Assembly (NCBI GenBank): GCA_022605955.1
Contig: JAKCOZ010000015.1
Coordinates: forward strand, 4,965,287-5,029,286
Direction of reading: 5' to 3'
From: Rallus limicola
Lineage: Eukaryota; Chordata; Aves; Gruiformes; Rallidae
Length of the DNA: 64,000 bases
Each line of letters opens with the position of its first letter. Positions within the stretch are counted from its first letter, which is position 1. A program made the translations under genes and the position numbers. Below, piece by piece: positions 1 to 12,400 of this stretch. Below the pieces are notes generated by a model. The model did no database searches, was not told the DNA's origin, and worked only from the letters and a program-made list of their open reading frames with translations.

Positions 1-997
1 CCAATGGTTTGTTCTCCGTGTTCCAGTCCAGTTATTAAAATGATATGACACACTTCTATTCTGTATTTGAAATTAAGTACTACCCTGAAGACCTCCTAGT
101 GCTGACTGTTCTAAGTGTTGCTCTATTGTTTTTACCTTCATTGAAAAACTGTATTTTCCCTGTGTTACATAACACTGAAAGAGCCAGCCTTGTAATAAGA
201 TGCCTCTTGACCATACCCTTCCATCAGGCAAAATTCAGGCAAATGTTTTTTCTTAAAAGAATGTTGGTAGGATACAAGATAACAATACAATCTGAAATGT
301 TTTACTGCAAAAATCACAACATTCCAAGCAAAAAGTTCCACCTAGCAGAACACCAGTACTCAGGGCAGCGGTGGTGTACGTATCAGGCTCCTCAGATTAG
401 TAAAGGCATCTGAGCTGCTCCTCAGAACTGGTCACTATTTCTGTATTAACAGCATTAAGTTACCTTGTGTGTTTCGTTTCTGTACAGAGCTGTAGGAACC
501 GTTTTTTCCTGTTGCTTCATGCTTCATGGATGAAACTTCAGGGTGGGTTATCTTACTGTCTGAAACAAGCAGGAATCACGATTCTAATATGAGAACAACA
601 GCAGCTGACTAGCAAGCTAACTCAAGAAAGAGGCAAATTATTCCCTGTTCTGCTTTCTCCAATGACAAAGGCAGGTAACAATTTGGGTATTTTAGTTCAC
701 CACATAATAGATGAAAGCCTTTCATTATGGCAAACAGACTCCATTGTTGACATCCTGACATCTAGTATGTAGGCATTACCAAGGTGTGAGTTAAAATGAT
801 CTTGATGCAAACTTCAGTCATAGCTGTTTAAAGCCATTTGCTATAATATGGAAAGAAATTTGAGCAAAATCAAATTAAGTGAATCCTTGTTTCCCTTTAT
901 AATCAGCTTTGTGAAACTGTTCAGTCACGTAGTACAAAAATCCTCATCTAAGGCAAAATGTTCAGATGCAGCTAAACACTTTGCAAGTTGTAGTTAC
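1..997 (-). other. ATRIP intron 5 (partial)
   Basis: No exon could be recognised here on the minus strand. Open frames are short and do not resemble the expected next ATRIP segment. The sequence is AT-rich and otherwise plain. Confidence 0.6.
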
Positions 998-1182
998 CTT
1001 GTTGCAAGTTGGGTTTACTGCCTTCTTTGATTGAAGCAGTGGGGGCAATTGGATTTCCTGAAGAACAAGATGGTCTAGTGGGTATTTCAGCACTGAAGGA
1101 TTCCTTTCTAGGAAAAGATCTTCTTCCAGGCTGTGGAGAACATCCTTCTGATTTCACTTGCACTACAAAATTCTTTTTAGGA
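998..1182 (-). CDS. ATRIP: ATRIP coding exon 5
   Basis: The exon encodes SPKKNFVVQVKSEGCSPQ and on through RRSFPRKESFSAE to NLQQ, matching the ATRIP segment after the coiled coil. The acceptor is TATTTTAG at 1184-1183. The donor CAAG|GTAACT at 998/997 is the best in-phase choice, but the 3' boundary is less sure because exon 6 is not in view to confirm the join. Confidence 0.85.
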
Positions 1183-4100
1183 CTAAAATAAAAAACACTT
1201 GGATGAATCACTATTTCTTTTGGAATTATTTCACTGAACAATAAACAAGGATCTATTTAGTAGCTTTTGAGACAGAGAAGTACCTTTACAATACCAGTAT
1301 CAACTCTTTGCACTTCCATCAGAGACAAGGCAGGCTTTTTTTGAGAGCCTTTTTTAGAGAGGTCTAAGGATGCTTTTTGGTTGTATTTGTTCAAGAAAAC
1401 AGAGCTAGGAGTTATATGAAGAAAGAAAACCCCTTTAAGCACAGCTACTGTAGAAAGGAACACAAATTCATTTTCCAAAACTCATACCTTGGGGTTAAAA
1501 CCGTCTGAGTAACATGTTTGTTTCTTTCACAGTTCTGAAGTCGGGTTCTTAATTCATTCATTTCTGCATCCTTGAACTGCAACTCTGACTGTAGTGACTG
1601 CAACTGAAAGAGGAATTAAAAAGACAGTTCTACTGTTACGAGTAATTCAGTGGTCTGAGAACTGGAGAGCACCCAGATTGTCATCTTCTTACTGTGAGTG
1701 CTGCATAAGACCTCCATTTTTAGGTAAGCTAGACCAATTAATTAATCTTAGAACCAAGTGCCACAAGTTCAGGCAAGAATCATGTGATGGGTTGTCTTAA
1801 CAAGTGCCAGACAGAGCATGGCTACAGCAATGCCAGACAGAGCATGGCTACAGCAAGGCCAGTAACAGCAGAAAAAACCCAAAGCAGCCACTGTCCTCTT
1901 CAGGGCTTTCAGAAAGATGACAGCAACAGGAATAGCAGTCTGATCAGAGTCAGGGGGTTGGACTCAATGATCTCTTGAGGTCACTTCCAACAATTTTGTG
2001 ATACAGCTCTGTGAATTTTACTCTTTTGACCAAAGCAAGCCCTCTGCAAGTTCTTACAAATGTTTTCTCCTAGCTGATAAAAGCATAGCTAGTTTGGAGA
2101 CTTCACCCAAACGACTAGATGGCCTGGGACATCATCGAGACAGAAAAAATTAACTCCTGCTTGTGATGTGCAGATAGTTGACAATTACAAACCTTTTTGG
2201 AGAACTCTTTTTCTTTTTCACTTAAGGTCTGAGATTTCTGCTGTTCCAGCAGCAAGTACGATCTCTTCTGCTCCTCCAGAGCCAACTCCATCTGCTGCAT
2301 CGAGTCACGCAAAATCTTAATTTCTCCATTTTTAGTAAGAATTTCATCCTGCATTTGTTTCAGCTGCAAAGAGATGAATTCCATTAAAGGAGATATATAT
2401 ACATATATATATAAAAGCCAAAAGCATGCTTCTACATCATAATGTAGTTGAATGCTAGGTATATTTGTATTTTCTAGGGAGAAAAATGCTCCTGTACCCC
2501 AGTTCAGAAATTCTGCAATATTGCTTCTAATCTTTCTCTGATGAAATGGAGCTCAGCTGCTCTAACAGAATTATAAAATGACAGCAAAGATGCATCTTTA
2601 TATACTGTCTTCTCCTCTTTCCCCTCCTCTGTGATTATGTTATTTTTTGAAAGGTATCCTAGCCACACACATCAATAATTTATTGTTTGGAATATTAAAA
2701 CAACAATTTGATTATAATATTGCATTATAATAATCAGCCAACATGCATGCTGTCCAAAGACAAGCTACCACCCTCAGACACTACCTTCACAACATACACA
2801 GTCTCTAACACTCTGAACAGCCATCACAACTGTGCCATCATATTTTGCCCCCATGGTGAGCATGGTGTACAGTAGGAGCTTCCCTAATAAAGGAGGAGAC
2901 AACAGAGCTGGGAAAGATTCAGAGAACAGCAGTAAGGTGAAGAGAGAAAGGTAAATAGAGCACACCCCTTTTCACCTGAGAGCTCTATTGAGGCGTGAGT
3001 GCTGTGCACAAGTTACTCCTTGTTTACTGCTACTCACAACCACTGAGACCCATCCCTGAAAATCACTAGGTGCAAAGTGCAAAATAAAATCAAAGAAGAA
3101 ATTTCCTGCCACAGGATGGTATTAAGCTGCAGACCTCCTTCACACTAAAAAGTATAAAAAAACATCTGCACAAGTGTTTAAAAAAAACCACACACAGGCT
3201 CTTTCCAGCCCTGGGCCAGGCTGCCCAGGGGGGTGTGGAGTCTCCATCTCTGGAGAGATTCCAGCCCGGTCTGGATGCCGACCTGTGCGACCTGTCCTAG
3301 GGACCCTGCTTTGCCAGGGGGTTGGACCCAATGATCTCTGGGGGTCCCTTCCAACCCCCCACAATTCTTTCTGTATCAAGAAGTACCTACCTAAAGTTCT
3401 AGCATATCCTGAAAGACTATTCTGTTAAAATACCATTATGAACTTGCTCAGGTTTTCTATTCTTCCTAAGCTGTCAGCCAGAAAGGGATGGGCTTGGTAC
3501 AGGCATTCGTACCTGCTGACTTTTCTGCATCTATTTCTTCCCCACACTATCTTTCCAGAAGGGACCATCAGAAGGTAAAGTAACGTAATATGACTTCAGG
3601 GTCATATTCTCAAATCCTCAAGCTGCACAAAACTGCTGACTAGCTGACAGGACAGAGGAGAACAGACTTGACAGGAAACAAGCAAAACTGACAAACTAGC
3701 ATTGGCTAATCTGGAATGACTAAGAAATTACATACTGCTTTTGCTCTTAACACTACTGGAGTTGTTTCTAGTATGGTACTTTTAATAAATCCATGGATTT
3801 CAAAGACTACCAAACAAGTTGATTAGAGAAAGATGTGCTATCTAGAGGAGAGGAGAAGGTAATGCTAACCTTCTGTTTGATTTCTTCATGCTGTGTTTGC
3901 AGCACTTCAAACTGGAATGCATCTCGTATCAGATCATCTTCTGTACTGGCTCCTGTTGCAAAAAAAGCCAAGATCTGTTCTGAAGTCTGCATGATGTACA
4001 GCACTGAGGACTTCACACCAAGGTTTTATTTGTCATTAGGTATCTGAATATCCTTGTATTTACCCTGTCACTACCAACAGGTGAACTGTACACCTCTAAT

Positions 4101-5326
4101 CACCACAGTCACCTTTTCTTAGAGCCCTTGTATTCATCCTTTGAGAAGAAAAAACTCCTCCTGAACATTTCTAGTATCTTAAATCAGTCAGATGGCTCAC
4201 AGTCAGTGCTAGCGTCTCCTCTGAGATCATCTTAGTTAACACACCCTGTGTAAATAAGGGTTAGTGGAAAACCTTTTGACCTGGTGAGATTACAACTGTT
4301 AGCATAGCTAAAACACACAGCCCTCTGTACTTCATAATGAACAAACCCCCATACCCTGGATGCTTTTCCAAAGCAAATCTGAAAGATCAGCTGTTCATGT
4401 GAGACATGCTGTGCATTTGCTAAGGAAAGCTAACGGTTAAGGAGGAAAACAACCCAGTAGCCAAGATGCTCAGTACTATACATGATGCTTATTGGATGTT
4501 AGAGGTTCTATGAAACTCGATTGTTGTCTTTAACACGTTTAACATGCGGTATGGATGACACAGGTAAGCTTTACCACACGTTACCAGAGAACGGGTTCCC
4601 AGTACTGTTAGTTTAATGCTATGTGATGCTCGGACGCTACTTCTTCGACCCTTAACTGGCTCTTTAAACACCTGGCACATCACCACGGGGTTCCGATAGC
4701 CAGACGGGTAACGGAAGCAATTCCTGAAGGGAAAACAAACATTTCCCCAAGTAGTTTAACAGCGCGGGGCGGCTTCGGGAGCCCAAGGGCAGCAACAACC
4801 GCACTGCCTCTGCCCCGAGGCCGGGCCGCGCCGGCAAACACAACCCCGCCGTTGCTCTCGCTGCACCGCCAGAGCCCGCTAAGGCCGAACCAGGCTCCCC
4901 TACCCGCCCCAGCGCCGCCCAGGCACACCGACCTTTCAGCGTCCTCCCCGCCGCGGGGTCGCCGCCCCGGGACAGCCCCGCCGCCGCCGGCCGCTCGGCG
5001 CTGCTCGCCCCGAACGCGCCCCACGCGTGTTTCGGGAGGCCCGCCCGGGGCGCGGCGGGGCCGGCAGCAGCCACTTGCGACAGCGCCTGCGAGGCCAGGA
5101 TGTCGATCTCCTCCAGATCGTCCGCCGTGAAGTCGTCGTTGTCCCCGAACGGGTCCCCCGGCTCCTCGCTGGGCCCGGCCGCCCCCAAGCTCCTGGGGCG
5201 CTTGTGGGGCGGGAAGCCGTTTTCCAGGGCCCCGCCGCGGGCCGGAGGGGCGGCTCCACTCCAGCCCGCCTCGCACAGCGCCGGGCCGCTCCGCTTCCGC
5301 GGCCCGAGCGGAGGCAGCGCCGCCAT
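998..5326 (-). CDS. ATRIP: ATRIP, ATR-interacting protein (5' part, exons 1-5, gene runs off left edge)
   Basis: ATRIP is the obligate partner of the ATR checkpoint kinase and brings it to RPA-coated single-stranded DNA in the nucleus. Coding exons on the minus strand are 5326-4933, 3952-3870, 2363-2193, 1603-1488 and 1182-998; all have GT donors and AG acceptors and join in phase to encode about 316 residues. An acidic segment at residues 57-84 (DPFGDNDDFTADDLEEIDIL) matches the RPA-binding checkpoint recruitment motif. Residues about 140-245 form a heptad-rich coiled coil containing KNGEIKILRDS and KEKEFSKK, known in ATRIP for oligomerisation. The tail carries SPKKNFVV and CSPQ, also familiar from ATRIP. 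The start is the ATG at 5326-5324 in a strong GCCATGG context. The C-terminal ATR-binding part is beyond position 1. Identity is from recognised family sequence, not a search. Confidence 0.95.
1488..1603 (-). CDS. ATRIP: ATRIP coding exon 4
   Basis: The 116-base exon encodes LQSLQSELQFKDAEMNELRT followed by RLQNCERNKHVTQTVLTP, the end of the coiled coil. The acceptor is CTTTCAG and the donor CCAAG|GTATGAG. The last two bases (AG) join the first base of exon 5 to make Ser255. Confidence 0.93.
1805..1856. repeat. 26-bp perfect tandem duplication in ATRIP intron 3
   Basis: Two perfect head-to-tail copies of a 26-base unit beginning TGCCAGACAGAGC lie at 1805-1830 and 1831-1856, about 80 bases before a CR1 tail. 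Confidence 0.9.
1935..2015 (+). mobile_element. CR1 non-LTR retroposon 3' fragment
   Basis: The fragment contains GGTTGGACTCAATGATCTC followed by TTGAGGTCACTTCCAAC and a degenerate ATTTTGTGATACAGCTCTGTG tail-like end, the standard CR1 3' terminus. It is 5'-truncated like most CR1 copies and lies in ATRIP intron 3, antisense to ATRIP. Confidence 0.85.
2193..2363 (-). CDS. ATRIP: ATRIP coding exon 3 (coiled coil)
   Basis: The exon has 171 bases, 57 whole codons. It starts LKQMQDEILTKNGEIKILRD and ends KEKEFSKK, the most conserved coiled-coil stretch of ATRIP. The acceptor is CTCTTTGCAG and the donor AAG|GTTTGT. Confidence 0.95.
2390..2415. repeat. AT dinucleotide run
   Basis: An interrupted (AT)n run lies just upstream, in the gene sense, of the ATRIP exon 3 acceptor. 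Confidence 0.7.
3197..3376 (+). mobile_element. CR1 3' fragment (about 180 bp)
   Basis: The sequence contains the CR1 3' UTR landmarks in order: a GGGCCAGGCTGCCCAGG-type segment, TGGAGTCTCCATCTCTGGAGA, CCTGCTTTGCCAGGGGGTTGG and GGGTCCCTTCCAACCCC. It lies in ATRIP intron 2 (2364-3869), antisense to ATRIP. The long open frames here are fortuitous. Confidence 0.92.
3870..3952 (-). CDS. ATRIP: ATRIP coding exon 2
   Basis: The 83-base exon completes Gly132 and encodes ASTEDDLIRDAFQFEVLQ..EIKQK. The acceptor is TTTTTTTGCAACAG and the donor AAG|GTTAGC. The (F)EVLQ(T/A)Q segment begins the coiled coil. Confidence 0.92.
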
Positions 5327-5660
5327 GGCGGGGGACGCGGGCTGCCTCCGGGACCCACCGGGCGGCGAGCCCGCCTGGGAACCGCGGCCTGGCCGCGCCT
5401 CCTCGCGCGCGGCGCGCCACCCGCCCGACCAATCACCGGCGGGCAGACCTCCCCGCAGACCAATGGGACAGCCGGAGGCTCTACGGCGGCTCCCGAGGGT
5501 CAGGCCGAGCGCGGACGCACAGCAGCTGGCCGTAAGCATCCCTGCGATTGGCCGCGGCGATCCGCGGTGCTAGCGCCTCGCTGATTGGCCGGGCGGTGTG
5601 AGCGGGAAGGTTGAGCGCGCGGGAAGACTCATCCCGTCAGCGACGTGAGGCAGGGGCCGC
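4760..5660. promoter_or_regulatory. ATRIP CpG-island promoter with four CCAAT boxes
   Basis: This CpG-rich block covers ATRIP exon 1 and its upstream side. No TATA box is seen. Four CCAAT/ATTGG cores occur: CCAAT at 5429-5433 and 5460-5464, and ATTGG at 5547-5551 and 5584-5588. An E2F-like GCGCGCGGGAA lies at 5615-5625. NF-Y and E2F sites are common in S-phase gene promoters, which fits ATRIP. The transcription start cannot be read from sequence. Confidence 0.75.
4933..5326 (-). CDS. ATRIP: ATRIP coding exon 1
   Basis: This exon encodes residues 1-131 plus one base: a GC-rich, Ala/Pro/Gly-rich N-terminus with a basic HKRPR patch (residues 41-45, a possible nuclear signal) and the acidic RPA-binding segment. 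The donor is AAAG|GTCGGT at 4933/4932. The Ala/Pro linker after residue 85 looks longer and more GC-biased than I recall for mammals, as expected inside a CpG island. Confidence 0.9.
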
Positions 5661-8600
5661 TGGCGTCAGGCCGTTAGCAGGTGATGTCACAGCAGGGTTG
5701 GCCTGCTGGTGTAGTACCAGGCGCTACACTACGGTGACAACTGGGTGGGTGTGGTCGTACGAGGCGGCTGAGCCTCATGTAGCAGTACAGGCCGCAGCGG
5801 GCCGCTGTGCCAGGTCAGTGGTGGTGTGAGGGGCAGCTGGTGATGAAGCCCGTGGGGTGCAGGCCCTGCAGGGGTCCCTGGCAGGCTGCCGAGCTGCATG
5901 CTGGCTGACCCCACGGCATGGCTGGGCCGCAGCCCTGAGCTTTCCTGTGGCAGGATGGTGCCAGGCCAGGCGCTGGGAAGGCAGCTGTGGCGCTGCCAGC
6001 TATCAGATAGGGTCACCTCTGCTGCCTGGGCCTCCCTCGGAGACCCGCGGTCAAAGCTGTTACCTCTGATACAGGCTCATGGAGAAACCGTATGGATGCT
6101 CAGGCAAACACAGATCCTGGCTGCTGCCCTAGCAGATTTGTATTCTTGGCTCTTTGACCGTGAGGAAACCCTGTGGTAGTTGCAGAGGAATGTGGGGCTA
6201 CAAATAAATACTGGGAGTTTTGCTTGTACCCCATGGGAATATGAAACAAGACTGAAAGGGAAGGAAATTATCTTTACTCAACCAACTCCTAATTCTTGTG
6301 AAGACCAGAAAGCACTTATTCTTGTTTTCTCTTGCAGACCTAAAGGGATTTTATGCCATCAAAATTGTTTTTTTAATTGCATTAATCAGTCTAATAGAAA
6401 AGCAGGACTGATCTAACATTTGAATTTATAGAACACCCATTAAAAAAAAGCCAAACCAAAACCCACCCCACCTTGCCTGGTAATGTTTGCCCTCATTATT
6501 GTAGTACTGCTGCAAAGGTGGTAATTTTTCAATTGCTCTGCTAAATTATTGGCAACCATGTTGTTTACTTGTTAAATGTTTAGGAAAGGAAATGAGATCT
6601 TGAATGCATAATTTCAATTTTTTTTTTCCCCAGTGAAATGGGACCAGTGAGAGATAACAGCATCAGGGAGGTGGCATATTTGCAAAAATTCTGTACCAAA
6701 ACCCTGATATTAATTTACTGGCATTAGCTTGCCTTTACAGTCATGTACTGGCCTGTTTTTAAAAGCTGTATAAATTTAATTGAAAAATGTATTTTCCAAC
6801 TGATATAAGCTCTGTATAACTTAGCTGTGACCTCACATCCACCTATGTTGATGAATTTTTTAAGTGTAAACTAGACAATAATCTGACAGCACATTTTTAA
6901 AGCAGGGTTTGTAGCATTTTTCAGTGCTATATATCAGTTTACCAATCATTTGGTGGTCTTTAAGTGAAAAACAATGTGCTGTTAGCGTGACATATTTCTG
7001 ATTCTGTTAATGAGCTCTGATTGCTCTTGTTCCTTTCTTTACTCCCCTCTATATGCAGCAAACCAAAATTATCACTGGACAGTAATTTGCTTCATGTACT
7101 CCTCTGGCATAAGCAGCTGTGGCCTATGATCAGCTTGTAAGGGCAAAAAAACGCCCTTAGGCCCTTTTCAGCTGTGTTATCTCAGCTTTGATTCTGAAGT
7201 GGCAGCAGGTGATCATTCCCCACCCCCAAACTTCATTAGGCAGAGCAGCTGCATCTGGTCAGTGTACGTGCAGAACACGGGGCAGCCTTAGAGGAGACCA
7301 GTGCTTGGATTGTCTTAGTTCTGAGGTACCAGCTTAAGCTTTTCTTTTTGTTTGTCTAAAAAGTTTTGGTTTATTAATTGGCATGCTAACTTGGGGGAAA
7401 TATGGATACATTTGAAGGTGCTGTTGTGCCTGGAAGTACTCTTTGGATTTTTTTTTCCTTTTGCTACTGGGAATGGTCAGGGAATGCTTGTTACTGTAGC
7501 CTAGTGATAAAACAAAAGTAACTCTTGCTACCTTTAAGTTCTTAAAACTATTTAAGAATGGGTTTCTTTGATTGCATTTAGGGAGAGAATCTTCTACTGG
7601 ATGGAGTAAAACCAAAACTGCTTGGTTGTTTTGTTTTGTCTGTGTGGGATTATTTTTTTTTTTAAATCCTCTTGCAGGTTCTAGTGCTTTGTTTCAACTA
7701 CCTGTGTTTGTAGAGAGATGTATGCAGAGCTTAATTTAAGTAATCTAAAAGGAAGTTGATTTACTTTATGTAGTCTTAATGCTGCTGCCTTTTTTTCCAG
7801 ATAAATCAATAGGCTTCTGTTTGTTTGTTATTATTATTACTGTTTTTTTATTGCTAGTATTTTTAAATAACCATGAACTGTGTATGTGATACAGCTGCAG
7901 TTTTACTTTATCCTTTTCCTCAAGGTAAAATGAAGGAAAAATGGAATGATAGAACACTTTTACACTTGGTTTTTTAACAAGATAAACTAAGATACTGACT
8001 TGGCTTTCCTCTCTTCCAAGTGTTCTTGGTAAAATGAAGTGACTTGTAGATGAACAGACTAGCAATGAACTAAGATTAAATTGATGAGCTAAAGCATTCT
8101 TTGTGAAAGAAGGTTATATGTATGGTAATTGTTGTGGTAATCATGTAGTCACTGTCTAGTCCATGTTAAGAATTATATGGATACCACCTCAACAGGGCTT
8201 GGCCCTAAAGTTCCTGCTCAAAAATAGATGGAGTAAATAAGTTATTCATTTGGCTGATATGCAGAGCAGCTTGAGCTGGGTGCCTCTGAAGAGGGATCCT
8301 TGGTGCAGACTGTGCGCCCGCTTATACTCTTGCAGAGAGATTTCCTGTAATGTGCCACCCATCATCCTTTCCCAAACCCAGGCATTTAATTCTGGTTGTT
8401 GGTCTCTTGATTTCTTATTGGTTTTCCTGGTCACTGGGCTGGCCACCTTCTAAAGTTACCTCGTTTCCTTGGAATTGTTTCCTTTGCTTCTTTTCTTCTT
8501 CATTCTGCTTGTGTCCGCTGGTTTTATCTAGCTTTGTACTTGCAAGGGTAGTTTATCAGAAGGTTTTCTTTTGGTCAGGCCTTGTGCCCTTAGGCTCCAA

Positions 8601-11600
8601 CTTCCTTAATTTCTAGTGCCAAGCAAGGCTGTCAGGATCACAGCAGTTGTTACCAGCAGCGGTAACGTGGCAGCCTCTGCTCTCTATGGGATGAGGCTTC
8701 TCAGCTCTCAAAGCCATAGATAGAAATCCTCAAGCAAATGATAAAAATCCCAACCTAGAAGCTTGTTGGTTTCTCCTCTTGCATGTTTCTAATGGAAAAA
8801 GTAATGCATTTCAATGGTTGCTGCTAAACTGTGCTAGTACAGCATTTCCAAATTCTTTAATTGCCATCTCCAGTACTGTATTATTGGAACCCCCAGTACC
8901 CTCTAAAACAACCTACTTATAGAAATGGCTAGCTTAATAACTGTCAAGTAACTAGTTTCTTAATGAACCCTTCCCATGCTTGTGCTACATATTACTGCTG
9001 TGGAACCATTGTCTGTCGGGGAGATGAAAGTTGAATTGTTCTCAGTCTGTAAATTTCTTCTCATAGCTTGCTTATGCCAGGCCTTAAATGTGAAAGCCTC
9101 TGAGGAGAATATAAGAACTCAATGTGTGACTCAATATTACCTGATGACTGTGGCACCTTCTTATTTTTATAGCCTCCTTACCTTTTTATTTCAGTTGGCT
9201 GCAGGTGCATCTAAATATATAACGATCAACAGTTTGACCTTAGTGACCATTGATCTGTGCTGGTAGCATTGCAACACTAACTCTTTACCCTTGTGGTATT
9301 TTTAACTACTTTTTATTTGCTTGCTTAGGAGGCCTTTCTACTCTGCTCTTTACTTAAGATTCTCATAACCAGAAGTTGGATTCCTTAATATCTGTCCTGG
9401 CTTTAGCAGAACTCTGTTTGTCTGCCTTACAGTAAATTCAGGCTGCATATAATTGTGAACTTGTGTGTATATTCATATGGACACACATAGTTTGGAAGGG
9501 GAAAGCTCTTGAGCATAATTAAGCATGAAGTTTAATAACTTATGTCTGGGTTTGAACCGTTCTCAGTGCTGTTAACAGCAACGTTGTATTTATTCTGAAT
9601 ACTAGTAAGAATTTTGTAACTTCCATGCAAGGGCTGTTTCTTTGTTCATTATTTTAATGACTCTGGAAAGGAGTAGCCATCTTCCTGCAGGTGTGGTAGA
9701 GCTGTTGGGGTGTTGTTCAGTGTAGACATGGTAAGGGAAGTCAGTATTTCACAAATTTAAAGGGAAGGCTGTGAATAAGGTGGGAAAGTGCTTGGAGTAA
9801 ATACCTGACAATGTGCAGAGTAAACCCAGAGTGTGCCTTAAAGCAGGGGGAAAACATTGTTGTGCTGTAAAAGTCCAACTGTCTAGATCAAGTAACAAAT
9901 AATGCAGTTTATTTTTTAAATTGCTGTAACATAATCATCAAGTGATGATACTGTCTGCTCAAATGTAGGGTGATACAGTCCCTGTGTACCTGGGTAGCTT
10001 CACTAGTGAAGTCCCCAAAGCTGAAGAAGAGGGTCTTGTGTTCTGATCCTGAACACACTGAATAAAGTATTACTGAAGTAATTGAATGACTGATATGTCT
10101 GGGTACCAGCAGAGATACTGGGGTTTTATTAGCTTAACTTCTCATGTTTGTGGTACTGAAATCCAAACTGGGCTTCAGTGAAAATTTGTTCTGATAAAGG
10201 GGTATTTTGGTTCAGGTCTGAGACTTGGTTAGGAGAGAGGAGGTAGTCTAGAGCTAACAGCTGTGAGTGAGAAGAAAAGGAAGCACAGAAATCTGCTGTC
10301 TTTTATTTAAGAAGAGGTGAAAGAAGACTTAAAAAAAATTCCTTCTTTTTGTTTGATGAAACTATCTTTTGTTAGGCTAAAAAGTTGTGTATGTAATTAT
10401 GCTCCAAGCTGCGAAGTGGGACCATCAAACTAGGTGATAGCAACAGGCTTGTTCAGAGCTCAGGTGCTATGAGAGGAAAGTTACAGCAAGAAGTCTTAAT
10501 CACCTTAATTGAGTAAAATCAGGTAAGGAGGCACCACATGAGTTGTAATGTTATTGTACCATTATAAATATTTTTTTTTCCCAAATTGGTTAGGAACCTC
10601 TTGAAGTAAGTTTAAAGAGAATGAGTCTGAATAAGCTTTACTTGTAAATGTAATGATACTCTTATTTGCATATTTTAACATGTCAGATGGCAGAATCTAG
10701 CAAAAAGTGAACTGTTGGCAGTGAACTGTAATTCATGAACAGTGTGTCCTGTGCAGCAGGAAATTGGGCATTCCCCTGGGAGCTCTTCCTATGTGGATGA
10801 GGTTTGGCTCTGTCTCTTGTAATTACAGCCTTGATGATTTCTGACCCTTAGATCAAAGGGACAGAGGTTTGGGGAAAGCTCCTGTAAATTCTTAACCTGG
10901 GTTAAATTGGTTGCTGTTAACAACAAAAACTATAGCCTGGTTGAGTTGGGGTTTTTTTTAATGCTTCTATTGAGGAATGAATATTATCTGGTAACCTGTA
11001 AGTAGCAGTAAAACTGGATTTAGTTTTTATGCAGACAAGGCTTTTTTCCCTCCCCTTAATTCTCTTGAGTATGGCTTTTGAAGCTTATGAACTAGAAGTG
11101 ATGTCAGGTTCTTAAAGCTGAAAGGCAAGCAAGGAGAAAAAGCTTAGGATGTGTGGTGTGTGTGAGAGAGAGAACATTTAGTGTCCTAGGAAGTGAGATC
11201 CCTTTGAAGAAGGGTGTTTCTAGCATATAGCAGGAAGCAGAGAAGGATAAAGGAGTGGTTAGCTCTGTTTTAACAGAGGAGAATATAAGGTCTTGGAACC
11301 TAAGCAGCAGTGTAGGGAAGTCAACATACTACTTATTCCCAGAATGGGTTTAAGACAAAACCGGTGGAGGGAGAGAATGTATTATAATATTAAATAGGCT
11401 GGGGGAGGGTGTGTGTGTGTGGTGGGGGGGAGGGAGGGGGTGTGTGTGCTTGAGGCATTGCATGAACTTTTAGAAGCCAGCTTTTTGAGAAGTATGTCCA
11501 GTTAGAGCTGGAGGCAGACCTGGTGATGAAGTCCTGACCTTAGTCACTGTTCTTGGAAAAAGCGGTTGGAGGAACTGCTCATGAGCTGGACTTCAGGGTC

Positions 11601-12400
11601 GGAAGGAAAAAAATTTTAGTCTTTGAACTAGAGAAAGCTTTTTGTAAACTTGGGGAAAGCTGGGTATACGTACATAGCCACTGTCTGTAAGCTTTAAAAT
11701 AGCTGAAGAATGTTGTTGCTGTGCTGAAGGTGGGAAGGTGACTGCTGAACCAGTGTCCACATCACTGGAACTGTTGTGAAACTCCCCAGGCACCTGGGAA
11801 TTGTATGGAGGAAGTGAGTCTGTCTGGCTTCTGTGGTTTTTTTTTGTTTCGGAGCTTGTGGGCGAACTGATTTGCCAGGTCAAGTGTCATCAAGAGGAGA
11901 GATGACACTTTATCATAGAGATGAACTCTTACTATAAGTTATTACTCAGCCTCAGCAGTAATGGTGCTAATGAGTCATCAGTGAAGTTCCTTGTTTCAAA
12001 CAAGCCATGTACTTTATTAATCAGAGTAATACAAACCTTGTGCTGACACAGAGAGTTCAACCAAACATCTGCACAGCTCAGACCTTTATGCCCTGCACAA
12101 GTGCTGCTCAGAGTCCGTCTGTTTGTTCCTCTTGGTGAGATCTGCAATGTGACCTGCGAGGCTAGTGGATAAGCCTGACACTCGGTGCAGTGTACCTACA
12201 GCTCTTAAGCTCAAATGAGCATTGGGCATGTACTTATTTCTAGCAACAGAAGCCCTTCCAGACTGGCACCGTGCTTGGAAGATGTGATGTAATACTCTAA
12301 ATAAGTGTCCTTTTGGTGTAGTGCGTTTGGCAATGGCTTTATTTGTGTACGTCATGCACTAAGCTGAGCTCAGTTTACTTAACTGCTGCTGAATCCCAAC
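5661..12400. other. ATRIP to BTG-like intergenic region
   Basis: This region has no gene that I can support. 5.66-6.2 kb stays fairly GC-rich and could be transcribed divergently from the ATRIP island. The rest is AT-rich with scattered T-runs and an isolated AATAAA near 10062. No CR1 copy was recognised. Confidence 0.5.
11401..11448 (+). repeat. G-rich / (GT)n tract, quadruplex-prone
   Basis: The tract holds several plus-strand G-runs of 3-7 bases separated by short GT repeats, so it meets the usual pattern for a potential G-quadruplex. Confidence 0.75.

Noticed and set aside
3140..3428. 79- and 84-codon open frames at 3.1-3.4 kb
   Set aside because: They coincide with the CR1 fragment 3' region, which is noncoding in CR1 elements.
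5027..5584. Plus-strand open frames of 157 and 185 codons antisense to ATRIP exon 1
   Set aside because: They mirror the ATRIP coding exon and its GC-rich promoter, with Arg/Pro/Gly-rich nonsense composition and no motif.
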